From contig JASFXZ010000001.1 in assembly GCA_032209605.1 (NCBI GenBank), forward strand, positions 11,302,256-11,366,255: DNA of 64,000 bases, in the 5' to 3' direction. The stretch comes from Mactromeris polynyma. Taxonomy: Eukaryota; Mollusca; Bivalvia; Venerida; Mactridae. The position numbers and the translations under genes were made by a program. Shown here in pieces: positions 24,391 through 37,000 of the stretch. The notes under the pieces are model-generated. The model was not told the DNA's origin, did not search any database, and worked only from the letters and a program-made list of their open reading frames with translations. The stretch's first letter is position 1. Each line of letters starts with the position of its first letter.

Positions 24391-25400
24391 GTGGGCATGG
24401 TAACTCTAAGAACATCCATATATTATTCAGGACCCCCAAGGGACTGTGTTATACCCATTACTCTTCCTGCGCCACATGAAGGATCTTCCTTAGTGGGTAA
24501 CCTCCCAAATTTGTCTTTTGCCAATCACTGTCTCCTATACTGGACCATCCAATCAGCCAGGGATGTAATACTTCAAAATAATCTGGAAAAATGGGATGCC
24601 ACTTAGGGCATGCATGGAATGCATAAAAATACAATCTTCTCTAAGCATACTAAAATAAATATTCCTTGTTTTACTAACTGAACAACAGCTTTCTATCACA
24701 AGTGCCCTGTTATAAATTCATTGACATCATAGTAGCTGAAGATCTCAAATGGGACATCCACACAAAAACATCAGTAAAAAAGCGACTTCACTCTAGCCTT
24801 GGCTTCTTACATCGTAGCCTCCAGCACTGACTCCGGGAATGTAGGAAGTAAGCCAACATATCTCTCATAAGCCAACATATCTCTCATTCACTCACTGGAA
24901 TATGGACCTTTACCTGGGATCCCTCCCTCTCCAAAGGCATTAACACCATTTAGAGGACCCATGCAGAAACATGCAACATAATTCATTAAGAAGGTTTACA
25001 AGTATTGTGAAGAGGGCTGTGTCACCAAAATGCCACACAAGCTCGATGTGCCAACCCTCCAACAGCGCTGGTTTAAAAAATCAACAGGATATTCTGTCCT
25101 GTTCTACTGTAAGAATCTAAGATGGGTATGGCGCCTGAAGTGAACACCTATGAATCCAACTTTGCAAAATTAGAAACAAAAAGCATGTCCAAAGATTATG
25201 TCACTAATCACTCAAAACATTTTGTTACCAAGTGCCAGCACTTAAAAATTTAAGAATTTCTTCTCAGGGAGAACTTTTAAGAATTTCTTCTCAGGGAGAA
25301 CTATGTTCACATGGGACCAGCTAGAAGAGTGTCCACCATCAGAAACCAGACAGATGAGGTCTTTAAGAAAGACTAGTCTCCAAAGCTGCTCCTGAGAACA
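24391..25400 (+). pseudogene. Dead LINE reverse transcriptase, 3' part
   Basis: Fragments in shifting frames follow the order of a jockey/CR1-type LINE. First comes a remnant of the palm (NHCLLYWTIQSARDVILQNN, where a live copy would have ADDCLLY). Then comes the thumb-like DLKWDIHTKTSVKKRLHSSL and GFLHRS, then LEYGPL, and finally the C-terminal TLQQRW. The catalytic Asp pair is lost, and there are many stops and frameshifts. It is clearly inactive and older than the copy at 29705. Confidence 0.8.
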
Positions 25401-26250
25401 CACACACCTTGAACCTTTATACCACTACCAGTATCTACTATATACACATTACAGACACGTAACATCAACTAAACCAGAGTCCATACTGCGAACCAAACAC
25501 AAACATTACTTAAGTTTAATACATTCATCCAGAGCATACAATACCACATCGACATGAGTTAAGTCAGAGTCAAGAAGGAACTCTAATCAAGCCCATCTTT
25601 AGATCTACTTCCTTTTTGTCAGTTCAAAAAAAAACTGAAAAGATTCAAGTCTACCTGGAAAACACTTCATATATATGGTCCCCGAGTCTAGACACAATAA
25701 TTAAATTAGGTTTAAAATGTAGCACATCATAATTTATTAGTTCTGGATTCCTTAACTGAATTGGGTCAGACATTTTCTTTGATACCTCAGGATCCTTGAG
25801 TTTAGGCTCTTCATTTTCTAGACAGGGGCATGTGAAGGATGCAATGGAAGTATTCACCATAACACAACATTCACAATCAGAACCTTGACTATGGACACTG
25901 TTAGTTCTTAGTCTTAGTGCTACAAAACAATTATGGACAGTATAAATCAGAAAACAAATTGTGAAAGATAAACAGTACCATACATCGGAGTGTGTGTTAC
26001 ATGGTGATTATTTTAGGATATTTTTTAAGTATTTTGCAAATGTGTAAAAAAACGTCCAAAGGGAAGCTACTCTGACTAAATTACGATTCGCGAATATATG
26101 AAACAAACAATACACCCACGCGAGCGGACGTCTGCTATAGAAAAATAACCCAAGATGAAAATATATAATGTTATCAGTATACCTGCTCATTCAGTCATGA
26201 CATAAAAGACACAAACAATGAGATCCCGTTATATTCTCAGTCAACACTCA
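25401..26250. other. Mostly non-coding; one polar open frame on the minus strand
   Basis: 25651-25860 on the minus strand encodes 69 residues with a polar, charged composition (CLENEEPKLKDPEVSKKMSD), less repeat-like than its surroundings. No family is recognised and no clear exon borders are visible. Confidence 0.25.
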
Positions 26251-26340
26251 GCAACTACCAATTAACCAAACAGATTCGTCACGTGATTTAAACATCCGGC
26301 GGCGCGTTCATTTGAATTTGATGAGGGATGTTCAATGAAT
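26251..26340. promoter_or_regulatory. Possible CpG-containing promoter
   Basis: Against an AT-rich background, CGTCACGTGATTT (an E-box CACGTG) is followed by CCGGCGGCGCG near 26300. This looks like a promoter or first-exon region. The direction is unknown and no gene could be attached to it. Confidence 0.25.
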
Positions 26341-28680
26341 TACTGAAATGCTAATCCAAAAAAACAAAAAAGTATTACCGTCCGGTCAGATAGGAAATAA
26401 TCACAAACTGTCTTTATTACCAGCGTAGTGAAAATGTAGATCCATAAAGGCATATTAAAACTGCAGTGATTTGAAAAAAATGTGTATATTAAAGGACACA
26501 GGCTGAGACACAAACAGCAAGGGCTTTCCCGAATTCTTAAACAAAAAAAGTAAATTACGGCACAGTTACTAAAACTTGAAGACGCAAATGGAATATGACA
26601 ATGTAGCAGCTTAGACTTTCGGAATTTTCAAATGTTACGTAGGTGGATTTAATTAAGATTTGGTTAAAAGGTACACAAACTCTAACTCGCTTACGTTATA
26701 AAATTATGTACATGTAAACGAACACTGATTTAATAATATATTATAAGATCCGTACGTGGTACGTGATAGGAAGTAATGTACCAATTTATTCATGAGTAAA
26801 ATATTCAAACTGACTAACTTCTTATTCAATGGAAATGAAATGTCATGTTTTTAGTTGCAAAACAACATATATACCAAAGTAAAATGAATAAATCTCTTTC
26901 AAATATAGAAACTTTTAAGGAAAAGTTTAAAACATATATTTTGACACTAAATAGTCAATCTATTCAATCAGGATCCATGAAAAAAATTATTAAAACTTGG
27001 ATGGGTTTTGCAGCTATCTGGAGGATTGACCACCAAAGACCTGGCCAGGAATACCTCATTGAGATATACATAAGTTTCTTGCAGAAAATTTTATTTTCAT
27101 TTTTTCCTTGTATTCATGCTTTATCGGAATGAAATCTCTATTAGGTAGTGTTAATGTTCCCCATTCTTTGCTGATGGAACATCCACACGAACGCACCTTG
27201 TACCTATGTTTTCTTTCCTTTTCTCCTTCTTTTTAGTGCTTTTTTCTCTACCTTTTCTTTGTATGGACCTTCTTTCTCATCTCCTATCTATTTTTCTATA
27301 TACATGTAAACTGTTTCATTTATATGGACCTTCTTTCTCATTTCCTATCTATTTTTCTATATACATGTAAAAATGTTTCATTTGTACAGCAATGCTTTAT
27401 TTAACATTTGTAAAACTATGTTATTCACTTTTTGCAGTTCAGCAATCATGGTGTTCAAGGGAAGGAACTGTAATAATCCAACTAATAACATACTTACCTC
27501 CCTTTTAAACACCATGCTTTTTGATATTCTTGTTTTTTTAATAGTAATGAAATAGATATTGTCTCTGATAAAGGAAAACAAAGTAACAATTTTAATTAAG
27601 ACAGTATATTTCTTATGAATTGTATTATGTATAATCATGTTGTCACATTTGGTACTATATAATATACTTTTACTTCACATATATTTTATTATGAAAAATC
27701 TTTGGTCCAACATACAGATAACTGATTTTCTCTAAAATTACTGTTTAAATATTCTATGATCTGACACTGACATTTTAGTAATCAGAATTTAAAGCACTGT
27801 ATGATATATATTTAGCAATACCAAAGCGCTCAATATACATTAATAATATATTGTAATATTTTACAACATTACTGTATCTTTCATGTTAACCTAATAACCA
27901 TTTAATTTATATTAAACAATTCTCTTAAAAAGTAGTCAATAGAAGCCAACACAATTTCAATATCTGTTGCCGAACTCTGTACTTTAGCCAAACATGGTTA
28001 TTCAATATGTGATGTTACTTTGGAAAAAAAATATTTGTGCAAATGTTATCTTTTTGCTATGCTGTATGAAAATAAAAAGTTACAAAAAAAACTTCTTATT
28101 CAATAAACACATTTATGTAGCATTCTTCTCTATGTTCACCGTATTTGTGATCGATCACATTCAAGTTTTGTATATATATAAGAGGAGTTGACATTATCCA
28201 ATAAATAGATAGATGTAAAAATCGCGCTGTGTATGAGAATCTTGCTAAAATCAAAGACCTAAATCTTTGCTAAAATGAAAATCGTTGACACAGATCTGTA
28301 TTTAGTTTATAGTAATATCATGCTCATTTTTGTTCATTTGTTTACATAAACAAACATGAAACATATATTTTCTATACTTAAAACATCAATAAACATGCAT
28401 TAACAAAGGATGAACTCATAATGTATTGATCCGTACTTGGTGAAGAAAGACGTTTGTACATAATAACATTTAAAAACAAAAATGGACAATGCCCACAAAC
28501 CAGGTTTTCAACCAGGTTATTTGTAACAAATACTCTATTTGTATAATAAATACATGATGATCCTCAATGCTGCAAAGGTGCCGTAGATGATACATGCACA
28601 CACTCACCGTCACACTTAGATATATATAGTACATATATATACAACAACTAAACACTAAGTTTGATTTCAATACACCCACG
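26341..28680. other. Non-coding stretch with a 61-bp two-copy repeat
   Basis: TATGGACCTTCTTTCTCAT recurs at 27262 and 27323, a tandem duplication of period 61 bp. The frame at 26845-27132 might be a transposon remnant but is not assignable. No gene is seen. Confidence 0.4.
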
Positions 28681-28689
28681 CATAGCGAA

Positions 28690-29140
28690 GATATCTAGTG
28701 GAAACTGATTTTTAGTAACAGTGACCTTGACCTTGGACTGAACGAGTCCAAAAGCAATCCCAAACGTACTTTCCACATGTTCTTACTATACACCAAGTTT
28801 GATGTCAATATGATTAACGAAACTAGAGTTATTCGCCTGAAACAAAATTTCTATTTTTAGTAACAATGACCTTGACTTTGACGGTACGAACCCAAAAGAA
28901 ATGCCAAGCGAGCTCTTCCCCTGTTCTTACTATACACCAAGTTTGATGTCAATATATTCAACACAACTAAAGTTATTCGCCGGAAACAAAATTTCTACTT
29001 TTTAGTAACAGTGACCTTGACCTTGGACAGAAAGAACCCAAAAGCAATCCCAAGCGAGCTCTCCACATGTTCTTAGTTACTATACATCAAGTTTGCTTTC
29101 AGTATAATCAACGAAACTCAAGTTATTCGCCGGAAACCAC
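28690..29140 (+). repeat. Tandem repeat, about 146-bp period, three copies
   Basis: TAACAGTGACCTTGACCTTGG recurs (in one copy as TAACAATGACCTTGACTTTG) near 28716, 28861 and 29006. Each copy is followed by a CCAAAAG segment and ACCAAGTTTGATGTCAATAT-type sequence. The TGACCTTGACCTT words contain paired nuclear-receptor-like half-sites, though this may be incidental. Confidence 0.8.
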
Positions 29141-29704
29141 AGTTTGACAAAACGACACGCACCATTTACGTTGAAAACCAGGTTAAAAACTTCTAGCTTT
29201 TTAACGATCATGCCGCTATTTTACAAGTTTTGTATGTAAGTAATAAGGTAAAAAACATATTTTCAATCGGTTATACATTGCAGTGGTTCTTATGAGAGAT
29301 ATTTTAGCCAATGTAACAACAATACTGGATGAAACCAATTAACACAATCATGTTCAGATGACCCAGATACATCTTTAAACATATACATGTGTCTAAATTG
29401 CCATGTAATATACAGTCTGGGACCAATATATACATAATATGTAAATATTGGTCCCAGATACAGTATATGACAAGAGAACAACGGGCATACAGGTAATAGA
29501 CAAGTGGGTACAATTAGAAGCACAATATCTTATTGAAATTATCTCCACTGCATACATAGTATAATAATCAGTACGGGATAATTATGGCGACTTAACAACG
29601 GAATTTGACAAGATAGGACTGTATACTATACTTGTATCATAAATCTGTACAAGATCTATATTTCATTTTGGAAGCTGATATCACGGAGTCTAATTGATAT
29701 TCAA
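29141..29704. other. Non-coding stretch with an inverted segment
   Basis: No gene is seen. ATTGGTCCCAGA and its reverse complement TCTGGGACCAAT lie close together (about 29419-29460), forming a short hairpin. Confidence 0.45.
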
Positions 29705-30780
29705 TTCCGTGTTGATATTCAATCTCCTCGGGAGTTCCCAGGGCTCGGTCCTAGGGCCACTCCTATTTCTTATTTACATCAACGACCTTCCTGACTCTGT
29801 TAAATCCTCTAAAGTACGTATTTTTGCTGATGACACAGCTGTTTACCTCTCTCTATCTCTATCGCCTCCCATTCCAGCTTCTTACAAGCAGACCTGCACC
29901 AGCTTGAGCTGTGGGAGAAAAATTGGGATATGAAGTTCAACCCAGCAAAATGCCAGGTCATCCACATAACTAAACGCAAAACTACTATTCCAACTCAGTA
30001 TCTTCTCCACAACACAATCCTAGAATCTGTTACATCTGCAAAATACCTCGGAATATCCATCACCAATGACATCACTTGGAAAACACACTAAAAAGGCAAA
30101 CCAAACACAGGGCTTCCTTAGACGTAACATCAAAGTTCACTCTGAAACTCTCAAATCAACCGCATATAGGACACTCGTACTGCCCCAGCTCGAATATAGC
30201 TCCATTATCTGGTCCCCCACACAGCAACTCTTATCGACCAACTTGAGTCGGTACAGAGAAGGGCTGCCCGTTGGACCAAACATGACTACAGTCGCACATC
30301 GAGTGTCACAGACATGCTAACCTCTCTCAAATGGAGACGTCTAAACCTCAGACGTATAGACCAGCGCCTGGTTATGTTTCACAACATCTTACATAATAAG
30401 GTTGCTATCCACCTACCAAATTATCTCACTCAAATCACAAGAGCCTTCAGAACCTCACACCCTCAAGCATTCCAACACGTCCAAACAAGAACGGACTATC
30501 ACAAATACTCTTTCTTCCCAAGAACAGTTTTCCACTGGAATGCCTTACCTCAAGAAACTCTCTCCCTATCAGGTCCAGCTTTCAGTCGGGCTGTCAGCCA
30601 GACTGATCATGTGTCTCCATAAGTACACCTTCGCTTTTAACCTGTTTTTAACAAACCCAAACTTCTCTCTTTTATATCTTGTACATACTTCTCATTCTCA
30701 TTAATTGTTCTTTGTCAGTTGACGCGCATCAAGTCGAAGTCCCCAATAGGGGTTAAACTATACGGAAGATAGATAGATAG
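29705..30780 (+). pseudogene. 5'-truncated LINE (jockey/CR1-like) reverse transcriptase
   Basis: The sequence starts at the reverse-transcriptase motif [17 protein letters not shown] and passes the catalytic FADDTAVY box. It continues through thumb motifs (KYLGISI, GFLRRN, LEYSSIIW) to the C-terminal LTSLKWRRLNLRRIDQRLVM. Single-base indels shift the frame at least near 29730, 29860 and 30090-30320. The end, with ATAGATAGATAGATA near 30770, is the short-repeat tail usual at LINE 3' ends. It is truncated at the 5' end with no endonuclease domain, and is inactive. It ends about 290 bp upstream of PPWD1. Confidence 0.88.
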
Positions 30781-30959
30781 ATATGCTGCGTATATAAATG
30801 CTGTGACCAATATTGTTCCCAGATAAATGGTATACATAGGCTATATTCTTTTGTTTATCTACCATTTGATGAGTGTTATAGATCTTACTATATTGATACA
30901 AATATTTATCACCCAGTCGATCGAATAAAATACAATAACATATCATAACTCTTAATTGC

Positions 30960-31070
30960 GAGAATGAATACGTGCAGCCAAAACATTCTGAGATTCTGCA
31001 CAGTTACTTATGCTTGGACCCTCGTCGTGGTGAAACAAGCGCTTGATCAAGCATCCACAAAATCGTAAAC
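30960..31070 (+). promoter_or_regulatory. PPWD1 5' flank and probable 5' UTR
   Basis: This lies between the LINE tail and the start codon. No TATA box is seen near the gene start, consistent with a housekeeping promoter. The start site itself cannot be fixed from sequence. Confidence 0.4.
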
Positions 31071-34000
31071 ATGTCGACTAAACGAGAGATTGATGATGTC
31101 GATGATGACGATGATTACATTGGTCCTATGCCAGATACTTCATCAGTAAAAAAACAACAAAAAGGTGAGCTTTTAATGCTTAGTTGTAGTTTGTCATTTG
31201 CATACCCGGACATTTGTGAAATGTCATTAGATTTCGCGACATTGTAACACGAACATTTCTCACTGTGTCAGTGTGTGGTACTCCTATAGATAAGACATGT
31301 ACATAATTTAATTCATATTTTTGACATTTTTCTGTTATGTAGGGTCTAATCGGGTTCTTATTGATGTCATGTAATTGTATCCGACTTGAATCTTTGTCGA
31401 TTGTATTCCAACTAATAAAGATTTGAACTTGATCAGCAGTGAAAATTTATACATTGCATACACTACAGCACAATGCTTTCTACCATATAAATTATATGGC
31501 AAGTTAGGGCAAGAATTTCCAAAAACAAGTGCTTATTTTATAGAGATGCAGACTTGTTTCCTTCCAATGCAGATTTTTCAGACCATCGCCATAATGGCCT
31601 TGCAACATGGCCAGTTTATTAACACAGTCAGTATAGTCTATGATCCTGTTATCGGTGTACACTAGTGACCGGTGTAATCTGAGAAATTCAAATATCACGT
31701 CATGTCATTTAGATACCGGAAGTTTTTATAGTGCGATGTCCAAATTTCCCGCAATCCGATGAATCCATCAAAGTGACAACAGTGAGCATTTTAAGGAAAT
31801 TATGGCCTTTTCAATACTGAAGTCAATTTTTATCATTTAAATTTTCTGTAAACAATCATTTCCATTGGGCTATTCCTCCTTTCAGCTCAAAAATCTCTAA
31901 AAAAATTCTTATCTTCTGATACGCTGCAGTCACAAAACAGTGTTAGAGTAATAATCATCCCATCGAATTTAAAGACAATGTTTACAACAGGACATTTTTC
32001 TACAGGAGATGTCCCTAAATGCATGGCTTACTGGTAACAAAATGGCGTCCAACTTTATTTTTGTACATGTTAAATCAAGTCAAATAGCACATGTTCGGTG
32101 GAATTTGCAGCTGTTTAGTAGGTTGCGTGATGTGCTTGGAATGAAAATCTATCAAATACAATGAATGAAGCAGTTGGAAAGTGTTATTTTTAACTTTTAA
32201 AGTTTTTATAATACAGTAAGAACACCGCTTACACAGTCAGGGAGCATTATATACCATTATAAATTGATAATAGACAAAAATATTATTTTGGTAAGTTGAT
32301 AAATTGTAACCCTGGATCGCTATAAATGGGATCAATGACATGAGCGTAAAATCCTTTTTTCCTCTTTTTTACGTTGAATCTGTATGAAATATTATTTTGC
32401 TACATTTGTAGACAGTGTGTCAGATTCAGAAAGATTACGCGATGAACATAGATAATCAATATTAAGTTTTAAAAGGTATTTTCAGCATGTAATCACTACA
32501 AAACGACGTTCTACAGTACATTTTTAAAACTGTTTCTATATAATAAGTTATATATTGACAGATTCAAAAATGCAACAAGACTTGGACTCACTTAAATGTT
32601 ACTAGTATGCAAAATTAACTGTAAAATTACAAATTAATGAATGTTTATGGTAACATGAGCATGTAAACGTCTATTATTTTTTAATAACTGTGTGGAAAGC
32701 TGTCAATATATCAGAGCTGTTTTTGATGTGACCCATTTAAAAACCCATATAAAAGCCGATTTGAAATAGAGACTTTAACCGAAGCATTGTTACCTTTTCA
32801 TGGTTTGGATATTCAGATGTTTGCATGTGAGTGTTTCCTGATAAACAATTTCTTGGGCCATTTTTTTCAGACTCATTCAAGTTCAGTCTCATGAATGATA
32901 TTAAGTTGTTTGTAGAATTACCGCTCATACAGTTTTGTGAATATATACACAATTTTGACCAGCTTGCTTCTATGACAGAGGGGTAGTAACAGATGTTTGA
33001 CCGATCATAATTTCTGAATGCATTTTGTAAGCTGTTTTGCATTATAAACTAAATGTCTTCTTCTAATCCTTAGTCCATGTTATGTAGGTTAAAACATGTA
33101 TGTAGTTTAATGGTAGATGTTTGTGTGATGGACTTAACTGTTTTAAGAAATACAAACTATTTCAGTTTTGGAGTTTGAGAAGCTGTATCTTGAAAACCTT
33201 CCCTGCTCAGAGTCATATGAGAAAAGCTACATGCACAAAGATGTTGTTAGATTTATTGCTGTAACAAGGTATGCCTTTCATCTAAACTATTCAAATGATT
33301 TGTATGTATGTATGTATGTGCGGAATTACGTTATTGTAAATGCTTAAACTGTTTCAAAATTGTATGGTACAGATATAAAAGAAATTATCACTGACTGAGC
33401 AAATCTGTATTTTAGATGTGTCAGTCTCTTGTGTAAATGTTCTTTGTTGGCTGATTTTAATGCTTATTATCCGCATGCATTGATAAAATATGTTAGAAAT
33501 AAATATTGCAAGATGGGATTTTGTGACATTTATCATTTATACCTGTATGAAATGAACTAAGAGTCATTGTTAGATCTATTGGATTTTTTAGCTTAAACAT
33601 CATTGTTAGATCAATTGGTCTTTCATTTTGAACACCAACAATTGTCTCACCTACATGATGACATCAACAGTCCATTGTTCAGTCAAATATTGTTTCAGAT
33701 TGTGGATATTGTATGGATTTTTATGTGCACTTTTTCATGTTGAAAGTTGTTTAATTGTATACTTTATTTTTCTACCAGAACTGACTTCATTTTGACAGCT
33801 AGCTCTGATGGACATTTAAAATTCTGGAGAAAGAGTGAAGATGCCGGTATAGAATTTGTGAAACATTTCAGATGTCACCTAGGTATGTGTCCAATAGTCA
33901 ATGTGTTTCATATTGTGTATGTGGTTTTTACATATTGTCTTTACTAATAGTTTATGTGGTCCCTCCCAGGTGAAATTTTTAGAATATTTCTTTAGAATAT

Positions 34001-37000
34001 AATTATTCTCAGATTTATGACCACATGATGCTTTATGATAAATATACATTAGTCTGGAAATCTTGATCATCTTGACTTGAGAATGTTTTGATAATATTTG
34101 CATAATTTATTTCCTTTAAAAATGCTATGTTTGTGGACCATGGTCCCACAAAAGGGATAGAATAAATATATACTGGTAACCTGGGTACCAATATGTAGTA
34201 AGGTACTCTGGTCACAAAATGTTTCTAAATATCTGGTAGATTATAAGATAGTGACAACACTTTTGTTATATGTAGGTGCCATACAGGACATGAAAGTGAG
34301 CAACAATGGTGAACTTGCATGTACAATTTCGGATGACAAGTCATCCAAAGTGTTTGACATCGTCAATTTTGGTAAGAATTTATCATTATCATAGGAGTAT
34401 TGAGAATAATCCATGTATATGTTTTGGTTAATTAAAGCTTTGATTATTCATCCAATGTTTGATTCTGATGCTGAAGGTGTGCTTTCAATTGTCCTGTGAA
34501 TTTGCATTTGATTGGACGTTTAACTTTTTGTATCCACGTTTGTATCCATCTGCTACTATACTATAGTCATCATACCACATCACAAACAGTATATGCATGT
34601 AATTGTGTGTTTTAATTCTGTTGTGCATGTGTAATTTACATTATATGTCACATAGGGAGGCGTAGTGGCAGAGGTAGAGCCCCTGACTCCTGATCTGAGA
34701 GTCATGGGTTTGAATCACACCTTGTGCAAGGTTGAACTGTGAACATCAAAGTCTCTGTAGTAGGCTGAATACTGGTTAGTAACCCAGGTAGCAGTCACAT
34801 CAAAGTCTCTGTAGTAGGCTGGATACTGGTTAGTAACCCAGGTAGCAGTAACATCAAAGTCTCTGTAGTAGGCTGAATACTGGTTAGTTACCCAGGTAGC
34901 AGTAACATCAAAGTCTCTGTAGTAGGCTGAATACTGGTTAGTAACCCATTTAACAGTCTCTGTAGTAGGCTGAATACTGGTTAGTAACCCAGGTAGCAGT
35001 CTCTGTAGTAGGCTGAATACTGGTTAGTAACCCAGGTAGCAGTCTCTGTAGTAGGCTGAATACTGGTTAGTAACCCAGGTAGCAGCCTCTGTAGTAGGCT
35101 GAATACTGGTTAGTAACCCAGGTAGCAGTCTCTGTAGTAGGCTGAATACTGGTTAGTAACCCAGGTAGCAGTAACATCAAAGTCTCTGTAGTAGGCTGAA
35201 TACTGGTTAGTAACCCAGGTAGCAGTAACATCAAAGTCTCTGTAGTAGGCTGAATACTGGTTAGTAACCCAGGTAGCAGTAACATCAAAGTCTCTGTAGT
35301 AGGCTGAATACTGGTTAGTAACCCAGGTAGCAGTAACATCAAAGTCTCTGTAGTAGGCTGAATACTGGTTAGTAACCCAGGTAGCAGTCTCTGTAGTAGG
35401 CTGAATACTGGTTAGTAACCCAGGTAGCAGTCATTTAGAGCGATTAATGCAAGTTGCTGTAACTTGTTGCTGTAGGTATTTATATATACAATGTTAACAA
35501 CATATACCCTGTTCAGTTGTTTGCTTTATATTTCAGATATGATCAACATGTTTAAGTTAGACTTTGTTCCTGGTTGTTGTGGCTGGATCTACAATTCTGG
35601 GGATCCTATACCAGCACTGGCGATGTAAGCAACTAGCTTGACGTTTTCTGTCTCGTAGGATGTATCTGCCTCTATTCCTTATGGCTTATTTGATGAATGG
35701 AATATATAGGCTCAGCATTAAAATTTGTACTAATCAATTAATTGCTGCCAAATGTTATAATTTATTAACAGATTTGTGCTATTGAAGTGACATTGTCACA
35801 GTATTTAAAGTTTGTATGGGTGGTCTTCATTGTGTGACTCTATTGTATGCATTAGAAAAATTCACCTAGTCTGGTGAGAAAAAAATGGGGTACTGCTAGA
35901 CACCAAAATACAGTAACCATTTGAATAAGCTTATTTTGAATACACAAAGTGACATACTACTTTAAATGTGACTTATGTCAAGTACTGGCTGTAGTATGAG
36001 TAAGCTATTTGCATTGTTAAACTCATTTACACTGTCACTGATATATTATTATTGCAATGATCATGTGGTGTGTTATAATATTATAACATATCATTTACAG
36101 ATCAGAAAAGGAATCTCCAAAAATACACATTTATGATGGTAGAGGAGTCAACACTCCACTTCATGTTGTAGAAAAACTTCACTACAAACCACTCATCCTT
36201 ATCAAGGTAGGTGCCTTACTTTATATTTTTCATCGATTGTGAAACAAGTTCTTACAACTTATGCCAATCACTTATGATGACAGTTGCTAGGGTTACTAAC
36301 AAGTACTCACACCTATCATATACGAACAGAAACTGTGGAAGTAAGAAATGCAATGTGATGTCAAAAGGCGGAAAAAAATTCAGTTAAAGTAGTGTGTATT
36401 AAAAAATGCATGAAATGTATTTAAGTGTATGCTTAAATACTACATTGGATATAAGACCTCAATTTGTTTCAAAGTTATTCCCATCCTGGACATTGGAGCT
36501 GTTGCAGATGGTGGATTTAATTCAATATTGACACCTTTATATATCTAGGGTTTTCTGAATGGTGGTGAGGTCGTTAATTTTGTTATTTACTTTTGAGCTC
36601 ATTGATTATACACCTGTTAACAGTTTTGACATGCACAACATAAATATCAGAAGCGTATCGAGTGAAACATTGAGTTTCCTAACCTGAATTGCGAGGAAAG
36701 CCGATGTGCTACGCTGACAAGTTATAGAAAATCCTGTTTTTTTAAACTGTCCGTTTGACATGGTTGCTTGTTTGATTTTCTAAAGCAGTATACCATTGGA
36801 AAGTTTACGATCTAAATTTTCCAAAAATATACAATTTAATATATTTTATGCATCCACAAACATTGAATCAGTTGTTAAACCTGACCACATATTGGAAATT
36901 TTCAATACAAGATATATGAGGAGATAAGCAGTTAGTAAATATTTTCTCACTAAAAATTGTTAAAAATGGGAGAGATTAGGGCCCTTTGAAACTGTTAATC

